Source of the DNA: Nemertoderma westbladi
Taxonomy: Eukaryota; Xenacoelomorpha; Nemertodermatida; Nemertodermatidae
DNA: 26,060 bases
Reading direction: 5' to 3'
Assembly: GCA_032718475.1 (NCBI GenBank)
Contig: JAUCBJ010004183.1
Location: 1-26,060 of the forward strand
Part shown: piece after piece, positions 9,801-18,234 of the stretch
How positions within the stretch are numbered: position 1 is the stretch's first letter
Layout of the letters: every line of letters starts with the position of its first letter
The notes under the pieces: generated by a model
Databases searched by the model: none
What the model saw: the letters and a program-made list of their open reading frames with translations, nothing else
What the model was told of the DNA's origin: nothing
Translations under genes and position numbers: made by a program

Positions 9801-10199
9801 GGAATGCCTGTTCACCACCATGTATCTTTCAGAGTAAACCATTCCACCATAATTGACTTTATCATTGCCTTATTTATGTTGACTAAAATAATAACTGCAA
9901 TGTTATTTCTTTTACAGATGCGGGTTGTAATATACAAGCGTTTCGAACGCTGGCGTTATTTGCGACACGTCGGGGCCCCACGATCGCGAAGGACTTCATG
10001 TGGCGCATCCCGGTTCTCGGTCGTTTCTAAGGCGCCGGATGTTAATGAGATTAAACCACCACGCGGAGGTAATAAGCACGACGTAAACGGAAGAGGAATA
10101 CCAGCCAGATCCGCCAGAGCTGTGCAATCACAAAAACCCTCCAACAAAGTTTCCACTACCGTTATTTTAGAAAATATCGAAGGAGAAGCCGCCGTATAA
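6673..10199 (+). CDS. Class B (secretin-family) GPCR, CRH/DH44 receptor-like, 3' four exons
   Basis: The join 6673-6890, 8945-9112, 9402-9582, 9918-10199 gives 282 codons plus stop with matching phases at every junction. Visible: the TM3 start with the conserved Cys (LWVCK), NFFWMLVEG in TM3, GWVAP in TM4, the partner Cys in CWW of ECL2, DYIYAGPV in TM5, KSIMILLPLLG in TM6, QGIAVSLVYCFMNQE in TM7, and helix 8 (YKRFERWRYLRH) with an 80-residue tail ending EGEAAV. DYIY-GP and NPxGD in ECL3 resemble CRH/DH44 receptors more than PDF or calcitonin receptors. Such receptors bind peptide hormones at the plasma membrane and usually signal through Gs and cAMP. The hormone-binding domain, TM1 and TM2 are not visible, so the ligand is unknown. 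Confidence 0.9.
7047..7095 (+). repeat. Short diverged repeat, copy 1
   Basis: GAGCCATTAGCGAACGGTTA, then TAATTATACTA and CTGTTTTCC. It recurs at 7991-8043 as GAGCCATCAGCGAACAGTTG with the same following bases, in the same intron and orientation. Probably a scrap of a dispersed repeat. Confidence 0.6.
7991..8043 (+). repeat. Short diverged repeat, copy 2
   Basis: Second copy of the block at 7047-7095, about 944 bp downstream, followed in both cases by a T/G-rich stretch. Confidence 0.6.
8076..8132. repeat. Hairpin with 16-bp perfect arms
   Basis: GTAATAGCGTATTTAC (8076-8091) is the exact reverse complement of 8117-8132. The 25-base loop carries further copies of CGTAAATAC, so slipped pairings are possible. 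It lies in the receptor intron. Confidence 0.8.
8222..8575 (+). mobile_element. Decayed 3' end of the young LINE family
   Basis: Aligns by eye to 16110-16490 of the plus-strand LINE: CGCCGGG, ACATCTCCAA, CAGGACATTGCTTTCGCCG, AAGGACGAGCCAGT, GACAGCCCATGA, TGAGACGCATCTTAAAGGA and CAGCATGCCGAT at the end, with many indels. It covers only the C-terminal coding end and 3' tail, is far more diverged than the copies at 15021 and 19207, and sits in the receptor intron in sense orientation. Confidence 0.8.
8576..8944 (+). other. Remainder of receptor intron a-b
   Basis: AT-rich with a small hairpin AAATTCC-TTCCG-GGAATTT near 8738-8756. It ends in a T-rich tract and the TTATTACAG acceptor. No gene seen. 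Confidence 0.5.
8945..9112 (+). CDS. Receptor exon b: ECL2, TM5 and start of ICL3
   Basis: Acceptor TTATTACAG ends at 8944. The exon supplies CWWVSQTAPEF, DYIYAGPVYVV and RIIYTKVRTETGSQ. The conserved ECL2 Cys is the first full codon. Its last 14 bases (9099-9112) and its donor GTAAGT (9113-9118) form the first copy of the 30-bp tandem repeat. Splicing at this first donor leaves two bases that join the G at 9402 to make Lys, giving TSQIKKLVKS. Confidence 0.9.
9099..9269 (+). repeat. 30-bp tandem repeat duplicating an exon end and its splice donor, 6 copies
   Basis: Units start at 9099, 9129, 9159, 9189, 9219 and 9249 (the last partial). Each contains ACCAGTCAGATAAA followed by GTAAGT, and all but the last also carry a TTG(G/C)AAAG(A/C)AT spacer. 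Only point changes separate them (CGGTCAG at 9190, GCAAAG at 9240, GCAT in the first). The first copy is the real exon end; the next five lie in the intron and repeat the same donor, at 9143, 9173, 9203, 9233 and 9263. Reading on from the exon meets an in-frame TAA at 9114-9116. Confidence 0.95.
9402..9582 (+). CDS. Receptor exon c: TM6, ECL3 and TM7
   Basis: Acceptor TATTTTCCTAG ends at 9401, donor GAG^GTCAGT at 9583, 181 bases. It encodes KLVKSIMILLPLLGLTVII, the ECL3 motif INPQGDKP, and the TM7 signature QGIAVSLVYCFMNQE. It ends in phase 0. Reading on past the donor reaches a stop at 9630 after a few unrelated residues. Confidence 0.9.
9918..10199 (+). CDS. Receptor exon d: helix 8 and cytoplasmic tail
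   Basis: Acceptor TTCTTTTACAG ends at 9917; the first codon is ATG in phase 0, so NQE continues into MRVVIYKRFERWRYLRH, the amphipathic helix 8 with basic residues usual for class B receptors. The tail is rich in Ser, Arg and Lys (RSRRTSCGAS, RSARAVQSQKPS) and ends at TAA 10197-10199. The final AAV lacks the S/T-x-V pattern of a class I PDZ ligand. Confidence 0.88.
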   Translation: MRVVIYKRFERWRYLRHVGAPRSRRTSCGASRFSVVSKAPDVNEIKPPRGGNKHDVNGRGIPARSARAVQSQKPSNKVSTTVILENIEGEAAV

Positions 10200-10297
10200 T
10201 CGTGTCAACTTAAATTTATATAGCATAGCTTAAATGACATATGGCCCTCCTACGTCGATTTTTGTCGGATATTACTTTTTTTATTAAATTCCATATA

Positions 10298-11296
10298 GTC
10301 TGGTAAAAATATATCCAGACCAGGAAAAGATTTGATCAAGCAATTTTTTTAGTGAAATAGTTAATTTGCTGAACAATATAATGCAAATTTTTTCCGGGTA
10401 CGGTGAGTGAGGGATACTTGACTTTAGAGGAGACTTGATTTTTTTTAATAACTCAAAAACTATTGTAAATTATTTAACAATACCACACAAAAATGTGTAA
10501 TATACATGTTGGCTACACTGGCGCAACAATGTTTTATTACCTTTTGGTTATTTTTTGTTTTAATGTCAATAAACTTTTTCTGGGTTCAAAAGTAAATCAA
10601 AAGAGAGAGAGAGAGAGACTCTTCCAACTCTTCCTTATTCCCTCTTTGCAATGTACAGTAGTTAGTAGCCCGTCAACTGGGTGATTGACAGCTTAAACAA
10701 TATGCAACTTCGTCAGAAAGCGTAAAGCGGCACACATCAATACAATTGGATTGAACATTATACAAGATATTCATTAATAAAAAGTACCTTTCCCGCGTTA
10801 AATTTTAATGCGGTTTTAATGAACTATTATTTATTCAGTTCTTGTTGGGAGAACCATGTGAACGACCACCTAAATTTGTATAAAACTTTGGATAATACTG
10901 TAATTTAACAATCGCATTTTTTGAAATTTTTCTGCTCTACTAGAAAATAGACATGTTGAACATGCAATTATTACACTTCTTATGCATTTTTGAACGAATT
11001 TACAAGAATGCGAGGTGGGGTTCAAGTCTACCACCCTAGGTGTCAAGTCTCCCCCCATTGAGGGAGAATTGACGCTTTTTCGAAAATACGAATAATTGGT
11101 TTAATTAAAAAAGTTTAAGAGTTGAAATTCTCAAACTCTCACATAATGATAGCAATCATAAATGTAATGTGAAAAAGTTAAAACGGCATTGAAAAATTCA
11201 TTTTATCTCTTCTTTAGAGCGATTATAACTTTTGGGGTTCAAGTCTCCCTCACTCACCCTACCCCTTATAATTCGCTTATTTTTTACCAGACTAAT
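10298..11296. repeat. About 1-kb segment with weak inverted ends and a repeated GAGACTTGA motif
   Basis: AGTCTGGTAAAAA at 10298 recurs inverted near 11283-11296, and GGTGAGTGAGGGA(T/G)ACTTGA at about 10400-10419 recurs inverted near 11240-11260. Further inverted GACTTGA copies lie near 11021 and 11042. The arms are only partly conserved. It may be a decayed DNA transposon. The inside has a GA dinucleotide run (10602-10618) and no credible gene. Confidence 0.45.
10568..10573 (+). promoter_or_regulatory. Candidate polyadenylation signal AATAAA for the receptor
   Basis: The first clear AATAAA after the receptor stop, 369 bases downstream of 10199. Further AATAAA-like sites follow near 10776. 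It is compatible with a short 3' UTR but unproven. Confidence 0.35.
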
Positions 11297-11751
11297 AATA
11301 CTTTAATACTATCAGCTGGTGAAGTTTTGAACATTTCAACCTATGGGAAGTGAAGCCCTATATCCCAGCGAAACATATTTTACTGCAGAAAGGCCCCATG
11401 TAAAGTTTTAACCAATGGGAAGTGATAATTTTTACGTAATAAAGCGGTATTAACGGTACTATTTTACTACAGAGAAAGGCCCCATTTCTCTTATTTTATA
11501 TAGGTTCTCCTGAACAATTGCAATTTTTGACTTGGGCCTTTATGACACTTAAGCTACAATAGATTATAAAGCGGAAGTTATGTTGCCATTACGATTTATG
11601 TTACAGTAATGAATGTATATAAAATTAGCTATCTGGAAATTCGAATGTTCCTTATTAATTAATATTTAAATTATAATTTTTTGCTGTTTCATTTTAAATA
11701 AAATTAAGTTTTATTCGGTTTCTTGGTGAGAGAACTACACTATGAAGACAC
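11297..11751. other. AT-rich spacer, no gene
   Basis: A short phrase, CAGAAAGGCCCCAT, occurs near 11388, and AGAGAAAGGCCCCAT follows near 11472. AACCTATGGGAAGTGA and AACCAATGGGAAGTGA precede them, so an 80-bp diverged duplication is present. Nothing coding is seen. Confidence 0.4.
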
Positions 11752-12300
11752 TACAGTATTTATAATAACAGGCTGAGAGTTGGGGAATCGAAAACAAAGA
11801 ATGGAGATGATTAACAGTGATAAAGTTTTTAATTTCATAATTATACAGTTACATAATATTATACTTACAAATGCAAACGTTTCGGGAGAAAACAATTACC
11901 ATCTTCAGTGCAATGAATACTATAGTTAACAGATAAATTTAGAATCAGACGGCCAAAATACAAAATATGATATACAGTAGTGCAGAAACTGGGCCTACCT
12001 AGGACAGGACGGAAGAGCAGTATAGGTAATACAGCAGGTCATATAGCAGCAAATATCCTTTCACTAAGGATGAGGGGGGGGGGGGGGTGGGGGGGGGGGG
12101 GGGGGGGGTGGGGGCTCTTAAAATTCTCCTCACAGAACTTCGAAGTACTCCGTATGGCACGTGATTCCTTTAGTTTATCTATTAAAGAGTCATTATTTAT
12201 TTTAGAGACAGACACCCGACTAGTAAAGTAGTACTGTAGTAGCTTATGAAATTAAAAACTTTATTATCGCTATTTATCATCTCCATTACTGTATTTATAA
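11752..12300. repeat. Inverted-repeat element, possibly Penelope-like terminal sequence
   Basis: ATGGAGATGATTAACAGTGA plus AAAGTTTTTAATTTCATAA at about 11802-11841 recurs inverted at about 12245-12289 (ATGGAGATGATAAATAGCGA with the same continuation). On the minus strand, CACTGAAGATGG (11916-11905) followed by CCCGAAACG resembles the decayed hammerhead region found in terminal repeats of Penelope-like elements. That family link is a resemblance only. No ORF with a GIY-YIG or RT domain is present. Confidence 0.4.
12074..12114 (+). repeat. Poly-G tract of 41 bases
   Basis: G run broken only by T at 12088 and 12109. It could form G-quadruplexes and is prone to sequencing and assembly length errors. 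Confidence 0.95.
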
Positions 12301-12399
12301 TATGAATAATAAATCAGGGTCCTCGTTTTTAACAGCAATACACTCGTCATTCCGTAATATAGGCCTACTGTTTCAACAAACATTTATTTTATACTGTAC

Positions 12400-12650
12400 A
12401 ACAACCCTTATTATTATTGATAACAACCCTTATTATTATTGATAACAACCCTTATTACTGTATTATTGATAACAACCCTTATTACTGTATTATTGATAAC
12501 AACCCTTATTACTGTATTATTGATAACAACCCTTATTACTGTATTATTGATAACAACCCTTATTACTGTATTATTGATAACAACCCTTATTACTGTATTA
12601 TTGATAACAACCCTTATTACTATTGATAACAACCCTTATTATTATTGATT
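12400..12650. repeat. Minisatellite, 27-bp core units with 22-bp end units, 10 copies
   Basis: Units contain GATAACAACCCTTATTA. The central copies carry an extra ACTGT and are 27 bp; the first two or three and the last are 22 bp with TTATTATTATT instead. Open frames on both strands across the array arise because 27 is a multiple of three and are not genes. Confidence 0.95.
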
Positions 12651-12781
12651 CGCGGAGGGTGGTTGATACAGGTGGTATTGTACCATAAAGCTCGGCATTT
12701 ATCATGTGTTGTGTCCAGGTGATGTTTAGGGCTGCCATCAGTAGCCTTGTGTAGCAACCATTAATTCGTTATTTAAATAAT

Positions 12782-13718
12782 TTCGTCAGTGACCTGTCCA
12801 GGTCTCACCCCCGTCACACTTTCCATTGTGGGTAGAAAAAAAGTAGTCTTCAGGTGCCTGGAGAGGTCTAACTTCCAGATGGTATCCATTTTTGATAGAG
12901 CTACCCAAGCCTTTGCTTTCCTAACTTCTATGTCCTTTTTGCTACTCTCTATCCATGACCCAAGGGACTGGAAATTCTCAATCTCAATTATTATTACTAT
13001 TCTTAATTATCAATTATCAACCTCATCAATTATCAACATTAAAGGTCCTGAATTCGGTCTTAGTAGCATTTATATGTAATTAAACCTCCTTAGCAGCCAT
13101 CTCCACTTTATTCAGTAGAAGCTGTACATCTGCTTGCGTATTAGAGAAAAGGGCGATGTCATCCGCAAAGTCGGTGTCTGTGACTGTTGTTGCCGGATAT
13201 CTACTACTTCTGCGTTCTTGAAGTGTGAATGCCAGATCTTCACCCCTTGTGGCATTCCTCATTTCGTAATCCAGTACAATCACGAATAGTAAAGGTGCCA
13301 ATGTGTCACCTTGATGTACACCAGCCAGGATTGAGAAGAACTCAGTTCCGCGATCTGGTGAGAGTACCTGAGATCTGTGTCACAATATAATAATCCAATG
13401 CCAGCAACAATTACTTCTGGTATTCCATAAGCTCGTAGGATTTCCAGCACTTTACCTCTATGGATGGAGTCGAATGCTTTTTTGAAGTCCACAAATGTCA
13501 GGAATCCTGGAAGATTCTTTGACCTAATTCCTTCAATCAGTCTCCATAGCGCAAGTATCTGAACTATTGTTGATCTATTTGGTAGAAATCGGTTTGGCTC
13601 TAACGCATCAGTTTTTCTATGTGAGGCCTAATTCTATATAGAATCATTTTATTGTATATTTTGGCAGCTACCACAAGCAGACAGATCCCACGATATTTTG
13701 TCGGTATACCGAAGTCTC
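12782..13718 (-). pseudogene. LINE reverse transcriptase core to thumb
   Basis: Frame pieces on the minus strand: KYRGICLLVVAAKIYNKM, FVDFKKAFDSIHRGK (motif A, catalytic Asp), QGDTLAPLLFVIVLDY (motif B, in a shifted frame around 13300), DTDFADDIALFS (motif C, catalytic Asp pair), and SLGSWIESSKKDIEVRKAKAW after a short AT-rich expansion near 13000. The last recognisable piece is ETWT near 12785. At least three frameshifts and several stops. Confidence 0.85.
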
Positions 13719-14838
13719 TGTAAAAGCTTTTGCGGACATAACAAGTCATTTTCACGCAATGCGCAGAATACTCTAAAATAGCCCTAAAATTATTCAACTA
13801 CGCGTCGGAAAGGAATTAGAACCAGGATGACGAAATCTGTCAGCTGATTCTCTGTGTACGTGGAAGTTTCTTTGTTCTGTCTTATTCAGCCAATCAGTGC
13901 AATTTTCACTTTACGGCTAACAGAAACCTATCTAAGAAACTCGCGCATTGCATGATTGTCATTATTACTATTTTCTGAGAATTAGAACAACTCAGAATTC
14001 TGTGCTTCTGTAGGGAAGTTTCAGACTTTGGCCTAGGAACATCTGATGGCCTTGGTTATAAGAACGTAAATCTATTAACCTCCCTGCATCATACTTGTCA
14101 TTTCACCTGGACCACTGCATAAGTAACACATACTGACTACTGTTCACCGCACTATTTTACTTCTGTTTATGGTATTAATTGTTGTTATATTAATGGATGT
14201 TGATGTTATATTTGGAGAATACCGATAAATAATCATAAACCCCTCAATCTTCTTGATTACTGAGGTAAGAGGAAACGAGTCTACCGGTAGCAACTGCGAC
14301 TTAAATTATAGTGGTTTTGTGTGAATTAAATGCTATTTCATAATCCCTACGTGTGTCAGTTGCAATCCTCCTTATATATGATCAAATTCAGCGACGGTCG
14401 GCAAATTAGTGCGAAGTAGTGTAAAGTAGTGTAAAGTCGTGTGAAGTAGTGTGAAGGTTAATAAAGCATCTCCTAAAGAATGCGCTATTTACGAAACTCT
14501 GTGGCCATCTAGTTGTGATTAGTATAAGTCATAACTCTGTTTTTATACTTAAAGCGCCACGTCCTAAAGGAACTGTTAATATTTCCCCGAAAGTAAATAT
14601 AGTTGTCAGAAATTATATAGTAGCGATCAATCGAATAATACAGTAGGTCTACACTGCAATACTTCGCAAGGATTCCGAATCCAGTCTCCCACACCGTGGG
14701 TCATAAGCCGCGCACGGACTGGCTTCGGCAGATGTAACTTCAGTACACCAGGTAATTGGTAAGGGCTAAAGTCGATTTATAAACAAGAGGACAATTAAAA
14801 TTGGCAGGTTAAACTGCTAAAGGTCTGAAAGCGCGAAC
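13719..14838. mobile_element. 1.12-kb unidentified insertion in the LINE RT
   Basis: It separates PLPKKGD (ending about 14845) from IPTKYRGI (starting about 13708), which are normally adjacent. AGTCTC occurs at 13713-13718 and 14839-14844, a possible 6-bp target-site duplication. The inside is AT-rich with no recognised ORF and a run of about five 10-bp units of the type GTGTAAAGTA near 14410-14457. Clear terminal inverted repeats are not seen. Confidence 0.5.
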
Positions 14839-15020
14839 AGTCTCCTTTCTTGGGGAGAGGCTTTAGTTTTTCTAGCTTTTTAGCTTTTCCCTTCTCAGCA
14901 TCCGGTTGCAAACATCCAATAATGGTCTGTTTAGTTCTCCTGTTTTCCATATCTCTGCAGGGATTTCACATAATCCACTCGCTTTATGATTGGACATGCT
15001 TTTAATGCTTCTTTGGAGTT
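14839..15020 (-). pseudogene. LINE RT N-terminal block
   Basis: Continues the linker after the 7-bp target duplication: QRSIKSMSNHKASG, IPAEIWKTGEL, LLDVCNRMLRRE, then PLPKKGD after a frameshift. IPAE and PKKGD are standard N-terminal RT landmarks. The block ends at the AGTCTC repeat that bounds the next insertion. Confidence 0.8.
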
Positions 15021-16497
15021 GGTGGGTTACATAGTAGACATGTACCGTACAACAAGAGTCCCACAAGAAATGAAAACAAATAAGTTGGTGCCAGTTCCCA
15101 AGAAGGGCAACCTAACACTCTATGGTTCTTTTCGGGGAATCTCATTGATCTCGATTGCTGCAAAACTATACAATAGAATTCTATTAAATCGCATCAGGGA
15201 TCCCATTGAGAGACTGCTACGTGGAAATCAGAATGGGTTCCGTAAAGGTCGTGGGACCATGGAGCCCATTTTGGCACTTAGAAGGATAATCGAAGAGTTA
15301 TCAAAAAAGAAAGACAGGCATCTGGCTGTTATCTTTGTTGACTTCTTCAAGGCCTTTGATTCAGTCTCTCGCTCACGTATGTTCAGCATACTTTCATTAT
15401 ATGGGATTCCTGATGAAATTATTGCAGCAATCAGATCAGTATACGATGGTTCGACAACATTTGTGTCTACTGTTGACGGTGACACATAACCATTTGAAGT
15501 GTTATGGGGCGTCCTCCAAGGAGACACACTTGCACCATTCTTGTTCATTATTGTGGTTGACTATGTTCTACGCATGTCCTTAGATCATCATAATGATGAT
15601 GGGGTGATGATAACTCCACCTACTGGCTCCAGAAGTCGAGGAAATCCTGCCAAGTACCTAACTGATCTAGACTTTGCTGATGACTTAGGAGTACTCTCAG
15701 AATCATTAGAGGGAGCCCAGCGTCTCCTCAGCTCATTAGAACATGCTGCTTCTAGTGTTGGTCTTTTTATTAACTCCAGAAAGACCAAAATTCTGACAGT
15801 TAACTTTGAAAGTCCTCAGCAAGTCTCTGATCGGATGAGCATAAGCTCAAAGGATGGTATGCTTGAGCATGTGGACGACTTCTGTTACCTGGGATCATGG
15901 ATCCGGAAGTCAGGTGAGGACCTTCGAATACGTAAGGGAAAGGCATGGGCAGCCTTGAATAGGCTTTCCAGGATTTGGAAGTCACCTATAATTAATCGGA
16001 AACTTAAGGTCCGATTATTTAGAGCAGCAGTAGTTCCAGTACTCCTCTACGGGAGTCCATGCTGGGCTCTAACTGCTGAGGACACCAAATCTCTGGATGG
16101 CACATTCACAAGAATGCTACGCCGGGTACATTGTGTCAAGTACAATGCACACATCTCCAACCTGACACTATATAACATTGGTGGTGTCTCATTGGTTCCC
16201 CCAAGCTTGACACTAGAACAAAATCGCCTCCGCTTTGCAGGACATTGCTTTCGCCGTGAGGACCAGCCAGTGCATAATCTTGTACTTTGGCAGCCTCATG
16301 GAGTGAATAAGCATGGTGGACAGCCCATGACTTTCTTGAGACGCATCTTAAAGGACACCGGCCTTAAAGATGCGGATGATCTAGCAAATGTCATGGGTGA
16401 TAGGGAGTTGTGGCGGTGCAATTTTGTTGACAAGCCGGCACAGCATTCTTAAAAATGCAGCTGCAATGCAGCATGCCGATCCTAGTAGTAGTAGTAG
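15021..16497 (+). mobile_element. Young 5'-truncated LINE inserted in the old LINE
   Basis: The element starts inside the RT domain and ends in a (TAG)n tail at about 16481-16497, flanked by TGGAGTT at 15014-15020 and 16498-16504, a 7-bp target-site duplication. One frame runs to the stop at 16450-16452: LVPVPKKGN, GFRKGRGT, FVDFFKAFDSV (motif A), VLQGDTLAPFLFIIV (motif B), LDFADDLGVLS (motif C), CYLGSWIRKS, and RLRFAGHCFRRED near the C-terminus. A single in-frame TAA at 15487-15489 interrupts it where the sister copy at 19207-20621 has GAA. Endonuclease and 5' end are missing, so it could not move on its own. Confidence 0.92.
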
Positions 16498-16504
16498 TGG
16501 AGTT

Positions 16505-18120
16505 CGGCAGGTGTGAAGTCCCCTGTTTCTAGGAGTAGCGTCTTGTCATATATTTTCCTTATAGGGCTGACCTCGATGTTTGGTGGCTGCCCAAGCAAGT
16601 TGCTGAAGTGATTTTTCCACTTCCCAACACGTTCTTCAGGACTATCGGCTTTGAGGCGCCCCTTTGCACAACTTTTCCGACCAGATTCCTCATTCACAGT
16701 TTGCCAGGTAAGTCTTGATTGTTGCTGTATGTGTGCAGTTGTAATTGCTTCAGTTTTATCCTGTATGTACTTTTCCTGGCTGATGTTATAGGCCAAATTA
16801 AGATCTTACTTAGCTTTCTCATTTATCAACCTTGTTGATGTTTTCGGTTGTTGGTTGTTTGCTTTGTAGGCTATCTTAAGATCTTCCCTCTTACAAGTAA
16901 ACTCAGAGTCTTGACATGGCACAAACTTTTCGTTTGAGTTTCTAGGGAATATGCCTCTTGGCTGATTCCTTGTGGGCTTTTATTATATTCTGGTATATTG
17001 AATCGGTAGACTTGAACTTCTATTTTGAACTATTCTATTCTATTCCATTTCTGATTTGAACTTCTATGCTGTAATGCTATGCTTCGATGCTGTAAGCAGC
17101 ATCATTTTCTGGATCATCAGTTTTGAGTTTAATAAATACATTTTTGTGGGGTGGGGTGACAGCGAATTAAATATACAGTATGATATGTTATGATAAGGCT
17201 CTCCATAGCTAAAATTATCAAACGACCCTGTCAACCTATACGAGTCTGATCTCTGCAGTCACGATTCTGTGGTCCGAACCAATTACAGTTGAACGAGCTG
17301 TATGCCTCGCAGTTTATCATACTGTTTCTCCACTTTTTATGTATAAGGATGTAATCCAGCTGTGCTTTGGTTCCATTAGGGTATTGAAAGGTCCATAGCT
17401 TCCCCTTACTCTTTTCGAATGTGTTGTTTGTTGGTATCAATTCACATTCTTCCATTAGGTCTAAAAGTAAGTACCCATTTCTGTTAGAACTGGTGTTATA
17501 GGTGTAACCCTTGATGTCTTCTGGGCCAATTTGCGCATTCAGGTCACCAGTAATGCATTTGACATTTTATTTCGGAATGTGCTTTATAAGTCCAGCCAGA
17601 TCTTCATAAAACTTGAATGCTTGTTCTGGCTCAGGTATTGGTTGGACTGTAGCAACATATAACTGTTGTCTTGGGATTCCCATCAAATGTTGCAATTTAT
17701 AATATAGATTCGATGTTGTTTGAAGTGCAAATGGGCTTAGCAGAATTCCTACTCCATCAATTGATGCATTGGCCGAGTTTCTTACTGCTGAGCTTGTTAC
17801 TAACGTTCATCCATTTCCAATGTCATTGTACTTCATGGCAGTGTCTTCATGACAAATCCGATGTTCTTGGATGCAGATGATGTCGATGTTATATTCCATT
17901 GCCAGAACGACCATGTCACCCTGTTTGGTATGTGCTTTCAGTGTGCGTGCGTTCATTGTGGCAATCTTTCGTGTCTATTTACATTTCAACAGGTTGGTTC
18001 TTCTTTCTTCTCTGTCTTCTGTTCCAGTAGCAGATTTTTCGACCTCAGCCTTATGGTCTACACCACTGAGGAACGCGACCCTTGTTGACCAGAGCGGTGG
18101 AAACTTGACGTGAATCTCAT
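16505..18120 (-). pseudogene. LINE endonuclease (APE) and linker block
   Basis: On the minus strand the frame gives IATMNARTLKAH (start of the APE fold), ICIQEHRI with the catalytic Glu, GDLNAQIG with the catalytic Asp and Asn, and AQLDYILI. The final SDHRIVTAEIRL (about 17287-17252) is present but in another frame, so a frameshift lies just before it. Stops fall near 17836 and 17566. The linker follows (TWQTVNEESGRKS, EERVGKWKNHF, GDFTPAEL) and is cut at 16505 by the inserted LINE. This domain nicks target DNA to prime reverse transcription. Confidence 0.85.
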
Positions 18121-18226
18121 CATTGCGGCCATTGGCGAATAAATATCCCGCATCATTGCTAAATTATCAATTTATGGAAAGGATCAGGTTACAGTGGCAA
18201 GTTATTCTAATAAAAACAACTTATGG
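18121..18226. other. Spacer between LINE 5' end and MITE
   Basis: Contains the left arm (18173-18220) of an inverted repeat whose partner is at 19097-19142. The 5' boundary of the old LINE lies near here but no target duplication could be seen. Confidence 0.4.
18173..18220 (+). repeat. Dispersed repeat, left inverted arm
   Basis: TATGGAAAGGATCAGGTTAC, then AGTGGCAAGTTATTCTAATA. The reverse complement of 19097-19142 gives the same block (GGAAAGGAGCAGGTTACAG, TTTTCTAACCAAAAC). Related pieces occur at 21499-21530 and 21907-21998. Confidence 0.7.
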
Positions 18227-18234
18227 GTCGGAAG

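Larger units (their letters stand above)
12782..18120 (-). mobile_element. Old APE-type LINE (RTE-like?), split by two insertions
   Basis: Three minus-strand blocks belong to one element: 18120-16505 (endonuclease and linker), 15020-14839 (start of RT) and 13718-12782 (RT core to thumb). Joined, they keep protein order from endonuclease to RT end, interrupted by a plus-strand LINE (15021-16497) and by 13719-14838. The endonuclease block reads through several stops and at least one frameshift, and the RT block is similarly broken, so it is a dead copy. The 3' end beyond ETWT near 12785 is missing or unrecognisable. Clade assignment from motifs alone (FADD box, YLGSWI, RLRFAGH-type C-terminus) is uncertain. 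Confidence 0.85.

Noticed and set aside
10188-10196. C-terminal AAV as a PDZ ligand
   Set aside because: Class I ligands need Ser or Thr at the -2 position; here it is Ala.
6673-10199. PDF-receptor or calcitonin-receptor assignment
   Set aside because: The DYIY-GP and NPxGD features fit CRH/DH44 receptors better, but without the extracellular domain the subfamily remains a best guess.
12414-12648. Open frames on both strands repeating NNPYYCIID or VIRVVINNT
   Set aside because: Same artefact of a 27-bp minisatellite; simultaneous frames on both strands and no domain.
17671-18113. Plus-strand ORFs with hydrophobic stretches
   Set aside because: They are antisense to the LINE endonuclease, whose catalytic motifs are clear on the minus strand.
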